From assembly GCA_029907345.1 (NCBI GenBank), contig JARYMB010000001.1, positions 62,001 to 126,000 of the forward strand: 64,000 nt of DNA. The letters are read 5' to 3'. This document shows positions 52,854-60,862 of this stretch, piece after piece. The stretch is from Methanolinea sp. (GTDB lineage: Archaea > Halobacteriota > Methanomicrobia > Methanomicrobiales > Methanospirillaceae). Made by a program: the position numbers and the translations under genes. Numbering within the stretch: the first letter of the stretch is position 1; the number at the start of each line of letters is the position of its first letter. The notes beneath the pieces were generated by a model. The model made no database searches and was not told the origin of the DNA. It saw only the letters and a list, made by a program, of their open reading frames with translations.

Positions 52854-53619
52854 AGGACGGGGTGTCCTTTACGTGGTCGGGTGCGGGCCCGGCCCCGTGG
52901 ACCAGATGACCGGGAGGGCCATTGCAGCCCTGAAGGAGGCAGAATACGTCCTTGGCAATGCGTCCTACCTTGCCCCTCTCGCCCCGATCCTCGAGGGCAA
53001 GAAGGTCATCAGGAGCTCGATGGGAAAGGAGGTCGAAAGGGCACGACTTGCCGTTGAACTCGCCGGAGAGTGCACCGTTGCAATGGTGAGCGGTGGGGAC
53101 CCCGGTGTTTACGGGATGGCAGGCATCGTCCTCGAAGTCGCGCAACGGTCAGAGATTCCCGTGAAGGTCGTTGTCATCCCGGGGGTGACGGCGGCAACCG
53201 CTGCCGCATCCCTTCTCGGCTCACCACTCTCCGGAGACTTTGCAGTCGTCAGCCTCTCCGACCTTCTCACCCCCCTCGGGGTCATCGAGGAGAGGCTCCG
53301 GTGTGCGTTTGCAATGGGTGTTCCTGTGGTTCTTTACAACCCCCGGAGTCGCGGGAGACCGCATAACTTTGCACGGGCGGTCGGGATAGCCCTCCGGTTC
53401 AGGGATCCTGCAACACCTGTCGGGATTGTCAAAAATGCGTACCGGGAAGGAGAGGAGATCATCGTCACGACACTCGCCGGCGTTGCAGATCACGAGGAGA
53501 CAATCGACATGCACAGCACCGTTATCATCGGCGGAATCGAGACCAGGATTGGGAAGGTGGGAGAAAATGACAAGACGATCATCACCCCGCGGGGATACCA
53601 GAAAAAATACGTATACTGA
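52837..53619 (+). CDS. cbiH: Cobalt-precorrin-3B C17-methyltransferase
   Basis: 260 aa. It shows GRGVLYVVGCGPGPVDQMT, MVSGGDPGVYGMAGIV near residue 85 and VPGVTAATAAASLLG. CbiH methylates C17 and contracts the ring. I suggest the TTG at 52837 as start because GGAGGT (52824-52829) precedes it by seven bases; the track uses TTG 52822, which lies upstream of that site. It overlaps cbiG by 17 bases and cbiC by 53. Confidence 0.9.
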   Translation: MPLPGEGRGVLYVVGCGPGPVDQMTGRAIAALKEAEYVLGNASYLAPLAPILEGKKVIRSSMGKEVERARLAVELAGECTVAMVSGGDPGVYGMAGIVLEVAQRSEIPVKVVVIPGVTAATAAASLLGSPLSGDFAVVSLSDLLTPLGVIEERLRCAFAMGVPVVLYNPRSRGRPHNFARAVGIALRFRDPATPVGIVKNAYREGEEIIVTTLAGVADHEETIDMHSTVIIGGIETRIGKVGENDKTIITPRGYQKKYVY

Positions 53620-54247
53620 TCTGGGGGCAATTCCCGGAGAGGCACTTTGGATCTCGGAGAAGAGCAGGAAGATTGCCCAAAAGGAGATCGGGAATGCGAC
53701 CCCGGAGGACCGCATCCGCCAGAGGTGCTCGATTGCAGTCGGGGACCTGGCCATGGCAGAACTCCTCCGGTTCACACGCGACCCTGTCACTGCCGGGCTT
53801 TTTGCCCTGGGGCGACGTGCCCCCCTCATCACCGATATACGCATGGTCCAGGCGGGTATCCAGAAAAGGGGACACGGGAGCAGGGTCATCTGTGCTCTTG
53901 ACCATGCGGGAAGGGCGCAGGCGGAGGGGATAACCCGGACGAGAGCAGGGATACTGGCGCTCCGGGAAGAGATCGGCGGGGCCATCGTTGTCATCGGGAA
54001 TGCACCTTCCGCACTCCTCTCCCTCTGCGACTTAATCGAAGACGGGTGCCTTCCAGCCCTCGTCGTCGGTACACCGGTAGGGTTCGTCAATGCCGCGGAG
54101 TCCAAAGAGAGGCTTCGTTCACTTCCCGTTCCTTCCATCACAAATATCGGGACACGGGGGGGGACACCGGTCGCAGTTGCTGCAATCAATGAGATCATCA
54201 CGATGTATGCGGAGAGCCACCCGGGCCGGGGACATGCAGGAGAGTAA
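53567..54247 (+). CDS. cbiC: Cobalt-precorrin-8 methylmutase
   Basis: 226 aa from ATG 53567. The RSRKIAQ-like ISEKSRKIAQKEIG, VGDLAMAELLRF, PLITDIRMVQAGI and VIGNAPSALLSL blocks match CbiC/CobH. It moves the C11 methyl to C12. The long 53-base overlap with cbiH is unusual in this operon; a later start could exist, but EALWISEKS would have to be kept. Confidence 0.92.
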   Translation: MTRRSSPRGDTRKNTYTDLGAIPGEALWISEKSRKIAQKEIGNATPEDRIRQRCSIAVGDLAMAELLRFTRDPVTAGLFALGRRAPLITDIRMVQAGIQKRGHGSRVICALDHAGRAQAEGITRTRAGILALREEIGGAIVVIGNAPSALLSLCDLIEDGCLPALVVGTPVGFVNAAESKERLRSLPVPSITNIGTRGGTPVAVAAINEIITMYAESHPGRGHAGE

Positions 54248-55256
54248 ACCCCTTATCGACCCCGTGACAGGGTTTTTGTACCCGGAATCATGGGTGGCCG
54301 CATGCACGGACAGGGAACAGCTTGCCCTTGCCGCCTCCGGGCTGGGCGTGCTGACCGCATCGGGAAAGATGCTCAGGAGAGGTTATACCACGGGGACGAC
54401 CGCTGCTGCTGCCTGCAAAGCGGCCGTTCTCTCGCTTGAAAATCCCGTTGACAGCGTCACGGTCCGTACACCATGCGGGATTTCCCTTGATGTTCCCGTG
54501 CGGTGCTCCAGGGGACGGGCCGAGGCCTCCAAGTTTGCAGGAGACTATCCCGGGGACGCTACCGCCGGGCTTGTCTTTGTTGCAGAGGCAGAGGCCCGGC
54601 ACGAGGGTGTCACCCTCGAAACCGGAGAAGGAATAGGGCGTTTTTCCCGTGAGACGCCGCGGGGCCGCCCGGGAGAGCCGGCGATCAGTCCTTCTGCACT
54701 CCAGGAGATCATGGAGGCAATCACCGACGGGATGGAGATGACAGGGATTCCGGGTGTCGCAATCACGCTTGCCGTTCCGGGAGGACATGTTACCGCCGGA
54801 AAGACACTGAACCCGCGCCTCGGCATCCTCGGGGGGATTTCTGTCCTTGGGACGACCGGGCTCGTCGAACCCTGGGACGATCACATGGCAGGATCCGTGA
54901 AGGAGAGGGTGGCAGCAGCAGGGCGCGTTGTGGTCACAACGGGCCGCCTCGGTTTACGCTACTCCCGCCTCCATTTTCCCGACCACGAGATCGTCCTCGC
55001 CGGTTCGGGGATCGGGGAGGCACTCGGGGCAGCGAGGGGAAAGGTAATCCTCTGCGGCCTGCCGGGCCTCGTACTGAAGTTCCTGTTCCCGGGAATACTC
55101 CAAGGGACAGGCTGCCTCACCGTTGAGGAACTCTCGCAGACACCTGTTTTTTCCGAAAAAATGGAAGAGGCTTTTTCCATTGCGCGCACGAAGTACCCGT
55201 TCCTGCGTGTCGTTATCCTCTCGCGGGATGGAGAGATCATGGGGGACAGCGGATGA
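54234..55256 (+). CDS. cbiD: Cobalt-precorrin-5B C1-methyltransferase
   Basis: 340 aa from ATG 54234 (MQESKPLIDPVTGF). The family motif LRRGYTTGTTAAAACKAAV lies about 44 residues in, followed by NPRLGILGGISVLGTTG near 200. CbiD methylates C1. An N-terminal extension precedes the usual start; an internal Met (MLRRGYTTG) would give the shorter classic form. It overlaps cbiC by 14 bases and cbiE by four. Confidence 0.93.
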   Translation: MQESKPLIDPVTGFLYPESWVAACTDREQLALAASGLGVLTASGKMLRRGYTTGTTAAAACKAAVLSLENPVDSVTVRTPCGISLDVPVRCSRGRAEASKFAGDYPGDATAGLVFVAEAEARHEGVTLETGEGIGRFSRETPRGRPGEPAISPSALQEIMEAITDGMEMTGIPGVAITLAVPGGHVTAGKTLNPRLGILGGISVLGTTGLVEPWDDHMAGSVKERVAAAGRVVVTTGRLGLRYSRLHFPDHEIVLAGSGIGEALGAARGKVILCGLPGLVLKFLFPGILQGTGCLTVEELSQTPVFSEKMEEAFSIARTKYPFLRVVILSRDGEIMGDSG

Positions 55257-55849
55257 AGATCGTGGGGGTCGGATGCGGACCGGGTTTGCTGACTTCCCAG
55301 GCCATCAGGGAGATATCGGAAGCCCGGCAGGTATACGGGTCAGGAAGGGCTATCGACCTTGCCCGCGCCTTCATCAGGCCGGATGCCGTTGTGCACGAGA
55401 TCGAAGACTACCGTACTTTGAGGGATCTTCCTGCCGGGGCAGTCGTCCTTTCCACCGGCGACCCGATGCTCGCCGGGCTCGGGTACCTGCCGGGAGAGGT
55501 CATTCCCGGAATCTCGTCCCTCCAGCTCGCACTTGCCCGCCTTCATATCCCGATGCAGGAAGTCTCGGTCGTGGTCGCACATGGCCGCAACCACGGGCGT
55601 GCCCTCGCTGACCTGCACTCCGAGGTGGAAAGGGGAAAGACAGTATTCCTGATTGCTGACCCCGGTTTTGATGTCGGTTCCTGTGCCGGAACCCTCCTCG
55701 ACATCCCGGGGGAGATTGCAATCATCCTCTGCGAGGATCTGGGTTACCCCGGCGAACGGATCGAGGCCGGGACGCGGATGAACCCTCCCTCTCCCCGGTC
55801 GGACCTCTTTTCCCTCATCATCAGGCCTAAAGGAAAAAATCGGGGGTAA
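55253..55849 (+). CDS. cbiE: Cobalt-precorrin-7 C5-methyltransferase
   Basis: 198 aa, opening MKIVGVGCGPGLLTSQAIR, with STGDPMLAGLGYLPGEVIPG near residue 68 and SVVVAHGRNHGRAL near 104 as in CbiE. It methylates C5. Last gene of the run; cbiJ, cbiA and a cobalt chelatase are not present in the window. Confidence 0.93.
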   Translation: MKIVGVGCGPGLLTSQAIREISEARQVYGSGRAIDLARAFIRPDAVVHEIEDYRTLRDLPAGAVVLSTGDPMLAGLGYLPGEVIPGISSLQLALARLHIPMQEVSVVVAHGRNHGRALADLHSEVERGKTVFLIADPGFDVGSCAGTLLDIPGEIAIILCEDLGYPGERIEAGTRMNPPSPRSDLFSLIIRPKGKNRG

Positions 55850-55927
55850 AATCCGGTATTCAGTCTCCGATCGGGAAAAAGAGAATAAATACAAACAGGC
55901 AATAACACTGTACCGGGAGAAGAAAGA

Positions 55928-56107
55928 ATGGAAAAAAGTGCCAAGAAACAGATAAGCCTCCTCTGTTTTGTCGCGGGTTTTATACTCTTGCTCATCCAGG
56001 ACCTGAAAGGTTTTTCCACCATCAACCTTGGATTCTCATGGCCGTGGGCAATCATGTTCTACACCGGCCTGCTCCTGATCCTTATCGGGTATTATTTACG
56101 GGGATAA
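55928..56107 (+). CDS. 59-aa two-span small membrane protein
   Basis: One residue below the track cut-off. ATG 55928 after GGGAG opens MEKSAKKQISLLCFVAGFIL and ends ILIGYYLRG. Two hydrophobic segments flank a short loop containing WPW, with a basic N-terminus expected inside. No known family. It stands alone between cbiE and the convergent glycosylase. Confidence 0.6.
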   Translation: MEKSAKKQISLLCFVAGFILLLIQDLKGFSTINLGFSWPWAIMFYTGLLLILIGYYLRG

Positions 56108-56140
56108 GGTCCCACCCCGGTTGCCCGGCAGACGGGGCTT

Positions 56141-56986
56141 TCAGGGAAGCCTGAACCACTCCCCCTCCCTTACGATGAGACCCTCTTCTGCCATCCGGTC
56201 ACAGATTGCACGAACCCTGTTACCTTCGGCCATCACTGCTGCAGGAAGGTTCGACTGGTCGAGGCGGCCTGAATGGAGGAGGACAGAGATGATACGCCCC
56301 CTGATCTCCCGATCCGATCCGCGGAACGGGGCCTGCCTGTGGTAATGGGCGCTTCTCCGGTTGGTGTCCGGAACAACGGAGCGCAGGTGGGCCCCAAAGT
56401 CCATCAGGGCGTAGTACCAGTCCGCTGGGTTTTCCCGGTCCAGAGTGGCACGGACGAGGGGGATGATTGTGCTGTCAGGGATGCGTTCCCCGACAGGGAA
56501 GAACCAGTGAAGGAAGAGCCTGCGGATATTCGTCTCGACAAAGACAGATGGCATGTTGTAGGCAAACGCCCTGATTGACGCCGCTGTTGCCTTTCCTATG
56601 CCGGGTAGGGAGAGGAGGTCTTTTTCCTCCGCGGGGAGTATGCCCCCGTGCCTGTCGGTGACGATCCTTGCCGTTTTATGCAGGTTCAGTGCTCTCCGGT
56701 TGTATCCAAGGCCCTTCCATGCACGCAGGACCTCTGCCAGGGGAGCCTCTGCAAGGGGTGAAAATCCGGGAAATGACGAGATAAAAGGAGGATAGTGCAC
56801 CATGACCCGTTCGACTCCCGTCTGCTGGAGCATGACCTCCGAGACAAGGATGCAGTAAGGATCGGTCGTTTCCCGCCACGGAAACCTGCGCCGGTATTTC
56901 CTGTAATGGCTGTATACTGCTTCCCGGACCCGTGCAATTTCTTCCGAAGAAAGAGGGCAGGTATCAGTATCGGCCGGGTATTCCAT
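56141..56986 (-). CDS. HhH-GPD (MutY-like) DNA glycosylase lacking the Fe-S cluster
   Basis: 281 aa from ATG 56986 (MEYPADTDTC). RRFPWRETTDPYCILVSEVM and LQQTGVERV near residue 55, the helix-hairpin-helix LPGIGKATAASIRAF near 130, and FVETNIRRLF near 150 are MutY-like. The four C-terminal Cys of the MutY/EndoIII [4Fe-4S] cluster are absent, and the catalytic Asp position reads Glu (VET). A C-terminal winged-helix-like tail replaces the NUDIX-like domain. It overlaps the photolyase gene by 23 bases. Substrate uncertain. Confidence 0.78.
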   Translation of the reverse strand: MEYPADTDTCPLSSEEIARVREAVYSHYRKYRRRFPWRETTDPYCILVSEVMLQQTGVERVMVHYPPFISSFPGFSPLAEAPLAEVLRAWKGLGYNRRALNLHKTARIVTDRHGGILPAEEKDLLSLPGIGKATAASIRAFAYNMPSVFVETNIRRLFLHWFFPVGERIPDSTIIPLVRATLDRENPADWYYALMDFGAHLRSVVPDTNRRSAHYHRQAPFRGSDREIRGRIISVLLHSGRLDQSNLPAAVMAEGNRVRAICDRMAEEGLIVREGEWFRLP

Positions 56987-58346
56987 ACTTTTCAATGAGG
57001 GCCTCCACCCGTTGCACGTAACTTTCGATGGAAAACTTCCTCTCGAGACCGGCTGCATTCATGTACCGGACTTTTCCCAATACGGGTCTCTCCGGCCATG
57101 GCCTGTCGTGTTTTCCAAAGCACCACGCAACCCCGGCATAGGAACTGGGATCCCTCCCGTCCAGTTCGTAGCGGTTATTCAGAACAAGTGCGGTGGAATA
57201 TGCCTCTTCCGGTGACCGGGTCCATTCGAGGATCTTTTTTGCCCAGTACATGCGCATGTAGCCGTGCATCTTCCCGGTGATGACCAGCTCATTCTGGCAC
57301 GCGTTCCAGTAGGGATCGTGCGTCTTGGCCCCCTCGAGTTCCCGGGCAGTATAGGTATATTCCCGCAGGTCGCGGGCATGATCCCCGAGGGTCGCACGGG
57401 CCCATGCGGGAAGTCCCTGGAACGAGTCATACCGGGGGTTGTAATGCACGAAATTGACGGCAAGTTCCCGCCGGACAATTAGCTGATCCAGGAACTCATC
57501 CATGCCCGGTTTTTGCGTCTCCATGACCCTGGACGCACATTCAACGGGTGATATGTTCCCGAAATGGAGATAGGGGGAGAGATGGGAGAGCACGTCCTGC
57601 GAGGGGTCGTTCCGGCGGGATGGATAAAGCGACAGTTTCTCTCCGATGAACGTCTCCAGTCTCCTGCGGGCTTCGTCCTCGCCACCCCGGAAAATGGGTG
57701 AGGGACCGACGGAACTGTCGATTCCGGAATGAATGAGTGTTTTTACATCCTGGTACGGAATTCCGTCGACATCCGGGGCCTTCCCTGCGGACGCAGCATC
57801 CCCGGGCATGTCAAGGAAATCAGGGATGAGTCTTTCCATTTTCCTCCGGAAGGTCCCTGCCGACCATTCCTCCTTTTGAGATGCCCGCTCCACGGGGACG
57901 ATGACATTGTCCTCGACCTCGATGAAAGGGCAACCAATCTCACGGGCAAGAGTCTCCCGGCACCTCTTGTGGTAAGAGAGGTACCCCCTGTCAGTGACGA
58001 CAAATGCCGCATCTTTCGCGAGGTCAGCAATCTCTTTCACGGGATCTCCCCTCCGGAGGACGAGGGGGATTTTCCGCCGGGAAAGACCGGCACCTGCCGA
58101 GAGAATTCCCTCTGAGAGGAACGTGAAATGCCTGAGGTTCGCTTCAGGGTACGAAGGGTCGATGCAGAAACAGGTGACAACCGGCAGGTCACGCGTGCGG
58201 GCATTTCCGAAGGCGTACGCGAGTGCCATGTTCCCCCCGGACCGCACCGAAGACTGCATCCAGTAAAGGACGTACTCTCCCTTCCCTGCACGCGGTGCAC
58301 GGACCTCCCTGATGCGTGACCTCTCGATCACGTGTGATACCGCCAT
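56964..58346 (-). CDS. phr: Class II CPD photolyase
   Basis: 460 aa. It repairs cyclobutane pyrimidine dimers using FAD and light. Class II hallmarks are EYVLYWMQSSVRSGGNMAL near the N-terminus and TGKMHGYMRMYWAKKILEW with ALVLNNRYELDGRDPSSYAG near the C-terminus, as in Methanosarcina enzymes. It is coupled to the glycosylase gene downstream. Its start codon lies inside the end of a histidine-kinase fragment in another frame. Confidence 0.95.
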   Translation of the reverse strand: MAVSHVIERSRIREVRAPRAGKGEYVLYWMQSSVRSGGNMALAYAFGNARTRDLPVVTCFCIDPSYPEANLRHFTFLSEGILSAGAGLSRRKIPLVLRRGDPVKEIADLAKDAAFVVTDRGYLSYHKRCRETLAREIGCPFIEVEDNVIVPVERASQKEEWSAGTFRRKMERLIPDFLDMPGDAASAGKAPDVDGIPYQDVKTLIHSGIDSSVGPSPIFRGGEDEARRRLETFIGEKLSLYPSRRNDPSQDVLSHLSPYLHFGNISPVECASRVMETQKPGMDEFLDQLIVRRELAVNFVHYNPRYDSFQGLPAWARATLGDHARDLREYTYTARELEGAKTHDPYWNACQNELVITGKMHGYMRMYWAKKILEWTRSPEEAYSTALVLNNRYELDGRDPSSYAGVAWCFGKHDRPWPERPVLGKVRYMNAAGLERKFSIESYVQRVEALIEKYGIPGRY

Positions 58347-58558
58347 GCACCACCGGGAACTATCATTTCAAAAACCGCCCCCTCACCCGGCACTCCGCAC
58401 TCCCTGATGGAAATGCCTGTAATCGCGAGGATTTCCCTCGCCAGGAAGAGCCCGTAACCGGTATGTTCCCCATATCCCTTCCCGGATATTTTCTCCTTTT
58501 CATCCTCCGCGATACCCTTCCCGTTGTCCCGGAACCGGATAACGAGGTCGTACCCGCT
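58328..58558 (-). pseudogene. Remnant of a histidine kinase ATPase domain
   Basis: Seventy-six codons on the minus strand read SGYDLVIRFRDNGKGIAEDE, then YGEHTGYGLFLAREILAITG and GEGAVFEMIVPGG, i.e. the G1, G2 and end of a HATPase_c domain, close in style to the kinase at 9-10.8 kb. The N-box, H-box and sensor parts are missing. Upstream is the end of another gene. It stops 16 bases inside the photolyase gene. I call it a truncated pseudogene; a small standalone ATPase fragment is unlikely. Confidence 0.75.
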
Positions 58559-58589
58559 TTTTAAACACGCTACCGGGAAGCGGGAAGGA

Positions 58590-58609
58590 AAGTGCCGAAA
58601 AAGGCACTT
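58590..58609 (-). terminator. Hairpin AAGTGCC-GAAAAA-GGCACTT
   Basis: A perfect stem of seven base pairs with a six-base loop lies 13 bp after the stop of the small secreted-protein gene on the same strand. The loop gives UUUUUC. Likely a transcription end or mRNA stabiliser. Confidence 0.5.
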
Positions 58610-58621
58610 CCCCCTTCCGCT

Positions 58622-58966
58622 TCAGATCTTGAATGAAAACGGGGAAAACAGGTTCCCGGTCCGGGAAAATGAAAATTTCGTACCCGTGTCCTTTGGCACA
58701 AATGTCATCTCCGTTGTCCAGGTCCGGGCACCCGGGTTCACAACCGTCTCCTGGAATGTCCATTCCTGGATCTTCGGGAACCCATCTGTATACGTGATCT
58801 TTTTCACGGACACTGTTTCGTTGATCACGACGTTGCCGGATATACTGGTACTGCTGGATATCAGAGATCCACCAAGGATCTCAGCGGCAACAGGTGAAGC
58901 GAGAACGAGTCCGCACAGTATCACGCAGACTGCTCCAATGAATGGTGTATGATATAAGTCTGGCAT
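58622..58966 (-). CDS. Small secreted protein of unknown function
   Basis: 114 aa from ATG 58966, with a perfect GGAGG five bases upstream. A signal peptide (FIGAVCVILCGLVLASPVAA) precedes a Thr/Ser-rich beta-type domain without cysteines. The track's longer start has no ribosome-binding site. It lies downstream of mutL with its own probable promoter. I do not recognise the family. Confidence 0.7.
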   Translation of the reverse strand: MPDLYHTPFIGAVCVILCGLVLASPVAAEILGGSLISSSTSISGNVVINETVSVKKITYTDGFPKIQEWTFQETVVNPGARTWTTEMTFVPKDTGTKFSFSRTGNLFSPFSFKI

Positions 58967-59054
58967 ATTTTCCTCCGTGTGGCGTGGCGGCTCACGACGG
59001 ACCATGTTCACACTACTGTCGGTCCCCCTTACCTATATCCTTTTTCCCCTGCAC

Positions 59055-60857
59055 TCAGCTCCTCAGGAACAACCCGTCGAGATCCTTTTTCCGGAAAATG
59101 ACCATCGTGGGCCTGCCATGGGGACAGCTGAAGGGGTGAGAGGTCTGGCGGAGCTCGTTGAGGAGGGTTCTGCACTGTTCACGCGAGAGGGGTGTTCCGG
59201 CCTTGATCGCACCCCGGCATGCAACGACTTTCCGGATGGCATCTGCCCGGGAAGGTTCATGCTTCTCATCTCCGGCAAGGATGGCCGAGAGGAGTTCCCT
59301 GACGGCACCGGGGTCAACCTGCCTGCCGAGGACGACAGGTATGGCACGGACAGCATAGGATCCTCCCCCGAACTCTTCGATTGTGAACCCGGCTTCGCCC
59401 AGGACAGGTACAATGTCCGGCAGGATCGATTTCTCACGGGGAGAGAGATCGAGGACAACCGGGACGAGGAGTTCCTGGGACTGAGGCTGCATCGCGTCCC
59501 GGGCAGAAAGCTGGTCAAAAAGTATCCGCTCGTGAGCTGCGTGCTGATCAACGAGGATCAGGTCTTCCCCTCCCCGGAACGAGGCAAGGATATAGGTGTC
59601 GTCCAGCTGCCCGAGAACATCCATTTCATGCAGGAACGCATCCCGGCTGCTCTCCTCCGCATCCTCCCCTACTCCCAGCTCGGACTGTCTCTCCATTCTC
59701 ATCTGCCCTGGAAAGACAGGGCCGCCGGGTTCAGAGACCGTTCCCGGGGAAAAGGAGACGGTATCATAGGCAGTCCCGGGAGAAGGCGGAACGATGGTAC
59801 TCTGCCGGGCTATCCGGGACGCGTCCTCCACTGCAGGGATGAGGACCTCGGATTCGAGGGCAGACTTCACTGCAAGGGAAATCTCCCTCCGGACGTCCTG
59901 TTCCCGGGCGATGCGGACCTCCCTCTTCGTCGGGTGGACGTTGACGTCCACGAGCCCGGGGTCAAGTGATATATCGAGGACTGCCACCGGGAACCGGTCC
60001 GCCGGCAGGAGGGTGCCATATCCCTCCCGGACTGCAAGGGCAAGCGGACGGGACTGGACAGGCCGGTTGTTGACAGATACAAAGATCTGGTAGGGATTCT
60101 GCCGCGAAAAGGCGGGTCGGGACACAACACCTTCCACACGGATGAAACGGCCGGAAAAGTGAACGGAAACAAGTGACTTTTCGCATTCGGTCCCAAAGAG
60201 GTAAAGTACGGCATCCCTGACAGTGCCGCCGGGTGTCGAGACAAGCGTCCTCCTGTTGTGGAGAACCCGGAAGAAGATGCCGGGATGAGAGAGGATGATG
60301 CGTTCCATTGTACCGGTGATGTAGGCCATCTCGGCAGCAAGGGAACGCATGAACTTTTTGCGAACGGGTGTGTTGAAGAACAGGTCGCTGACTTCCACGG
60401 TTGTCCCCGGGGGGCACCCGCATTCCTCCCGCAGAACGAGTTCTCCTCCCTCGTACTGTATCCGGATTCCTGCAAGGGCTTCCTTCCCTGCCCTCGATGT
60501 CAGACAAAGGCGGGAGACGGCGGCAATGCTCGCGAGTGCCTCCCCCCTGAATCCCAGGGAACTGACCGCCGGGAGATCGTCAAGAGAGGTGATCTTGCTT
60601 GTTGCATGCCGTACGCAGGCAAGCTCCGCATCGCGCTGAGTCATCCCGCACCCATCGTCGGTCACCCTGATTCCGGTGATCTTCCCTTCCTTGGAGGTGA
60701 TTTCAACCTCGATCCTCCCCGCACCGGCATCAAGCGCATTTTCCACGAGTTCCTTGACGACGGAAGCCGGTCTTTCAATGACTTCCCCGGCAGATATCCG
60801 GGCTATTGTCTCTTTGTCGAGGAGTCGGATCTTTCCACCGGTCCCCTGCTCGACCAT
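59055..60857 (-). CDS. mutL: DNA mismatch repair protein MutL
   Basis: 600 aa. The GHKL ATPase has VIERPASVVKELVENALDAG, DDGCGM, and LGFRGEALASI. The C-terminal domain has the endonuclease region DQHAAHERILFDQL, in which the last Glu of the DQHA(X)2E(X)4E motif is Asp, plus ACRGAIKAG and SCPHGRPT metal-site motifs. It therefore may be a nicking MutL. It follows mutS by five bases. Bacterial-type MutS/L in methanogens is thought to come by ancient transfer. Confidence 0.95.
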   Translation of the reverse strand: MVEQGTGGKIRLLDKETIARISAGEVIERPASVVKELVENALDAGAGRIEVEITSKEGKITGIRVTDDGCGMTQRDAELACVRHATSKITSLDDLPAVSSLGFRGEALASIAAVSRLCLTSRAGKEALAGIRIQYEGGELVLREECGCPPGTTVEVSDLFFNTPVRKKFMRSLAAEMAYITGTMERIILSHPGIFFRVLHNRRTLVSTPGGTVRDAVLYLFGTECEKSLVSVHFSGRFIRVEGVVSRPAFSRQNPYQIFVSVNNRPVQSRPLALAVREGYGTLLPADRFPVAVLDISLDPGLVDVNVHPTKREVRIAREQDVRREISLAVKSALESEVLIPAVEDASRIARQSTIVPPSPGTAYDTVSFSPGTVSEPGGPVFPGQMRMERQSELGVGEDAEESSRDAFLHEMDVLGQLDDTYILASFRGGEDLILVDQHAAHERILFDQLSARDAMQPQSQELLVPVVLDLSPREKSILPDIVPVLGEAGFTIEEFGGGSYAVRAIPVVLGRQVDPGAVRELLSAILAGDEKHEPSRADAIRKVVACRGAIKAGTPLSREQCRTLLNELRQTSHPFSCPHGRPTMVIFRKKDLDGLFLRS

Positions 60858-60862
60858 CTCTC

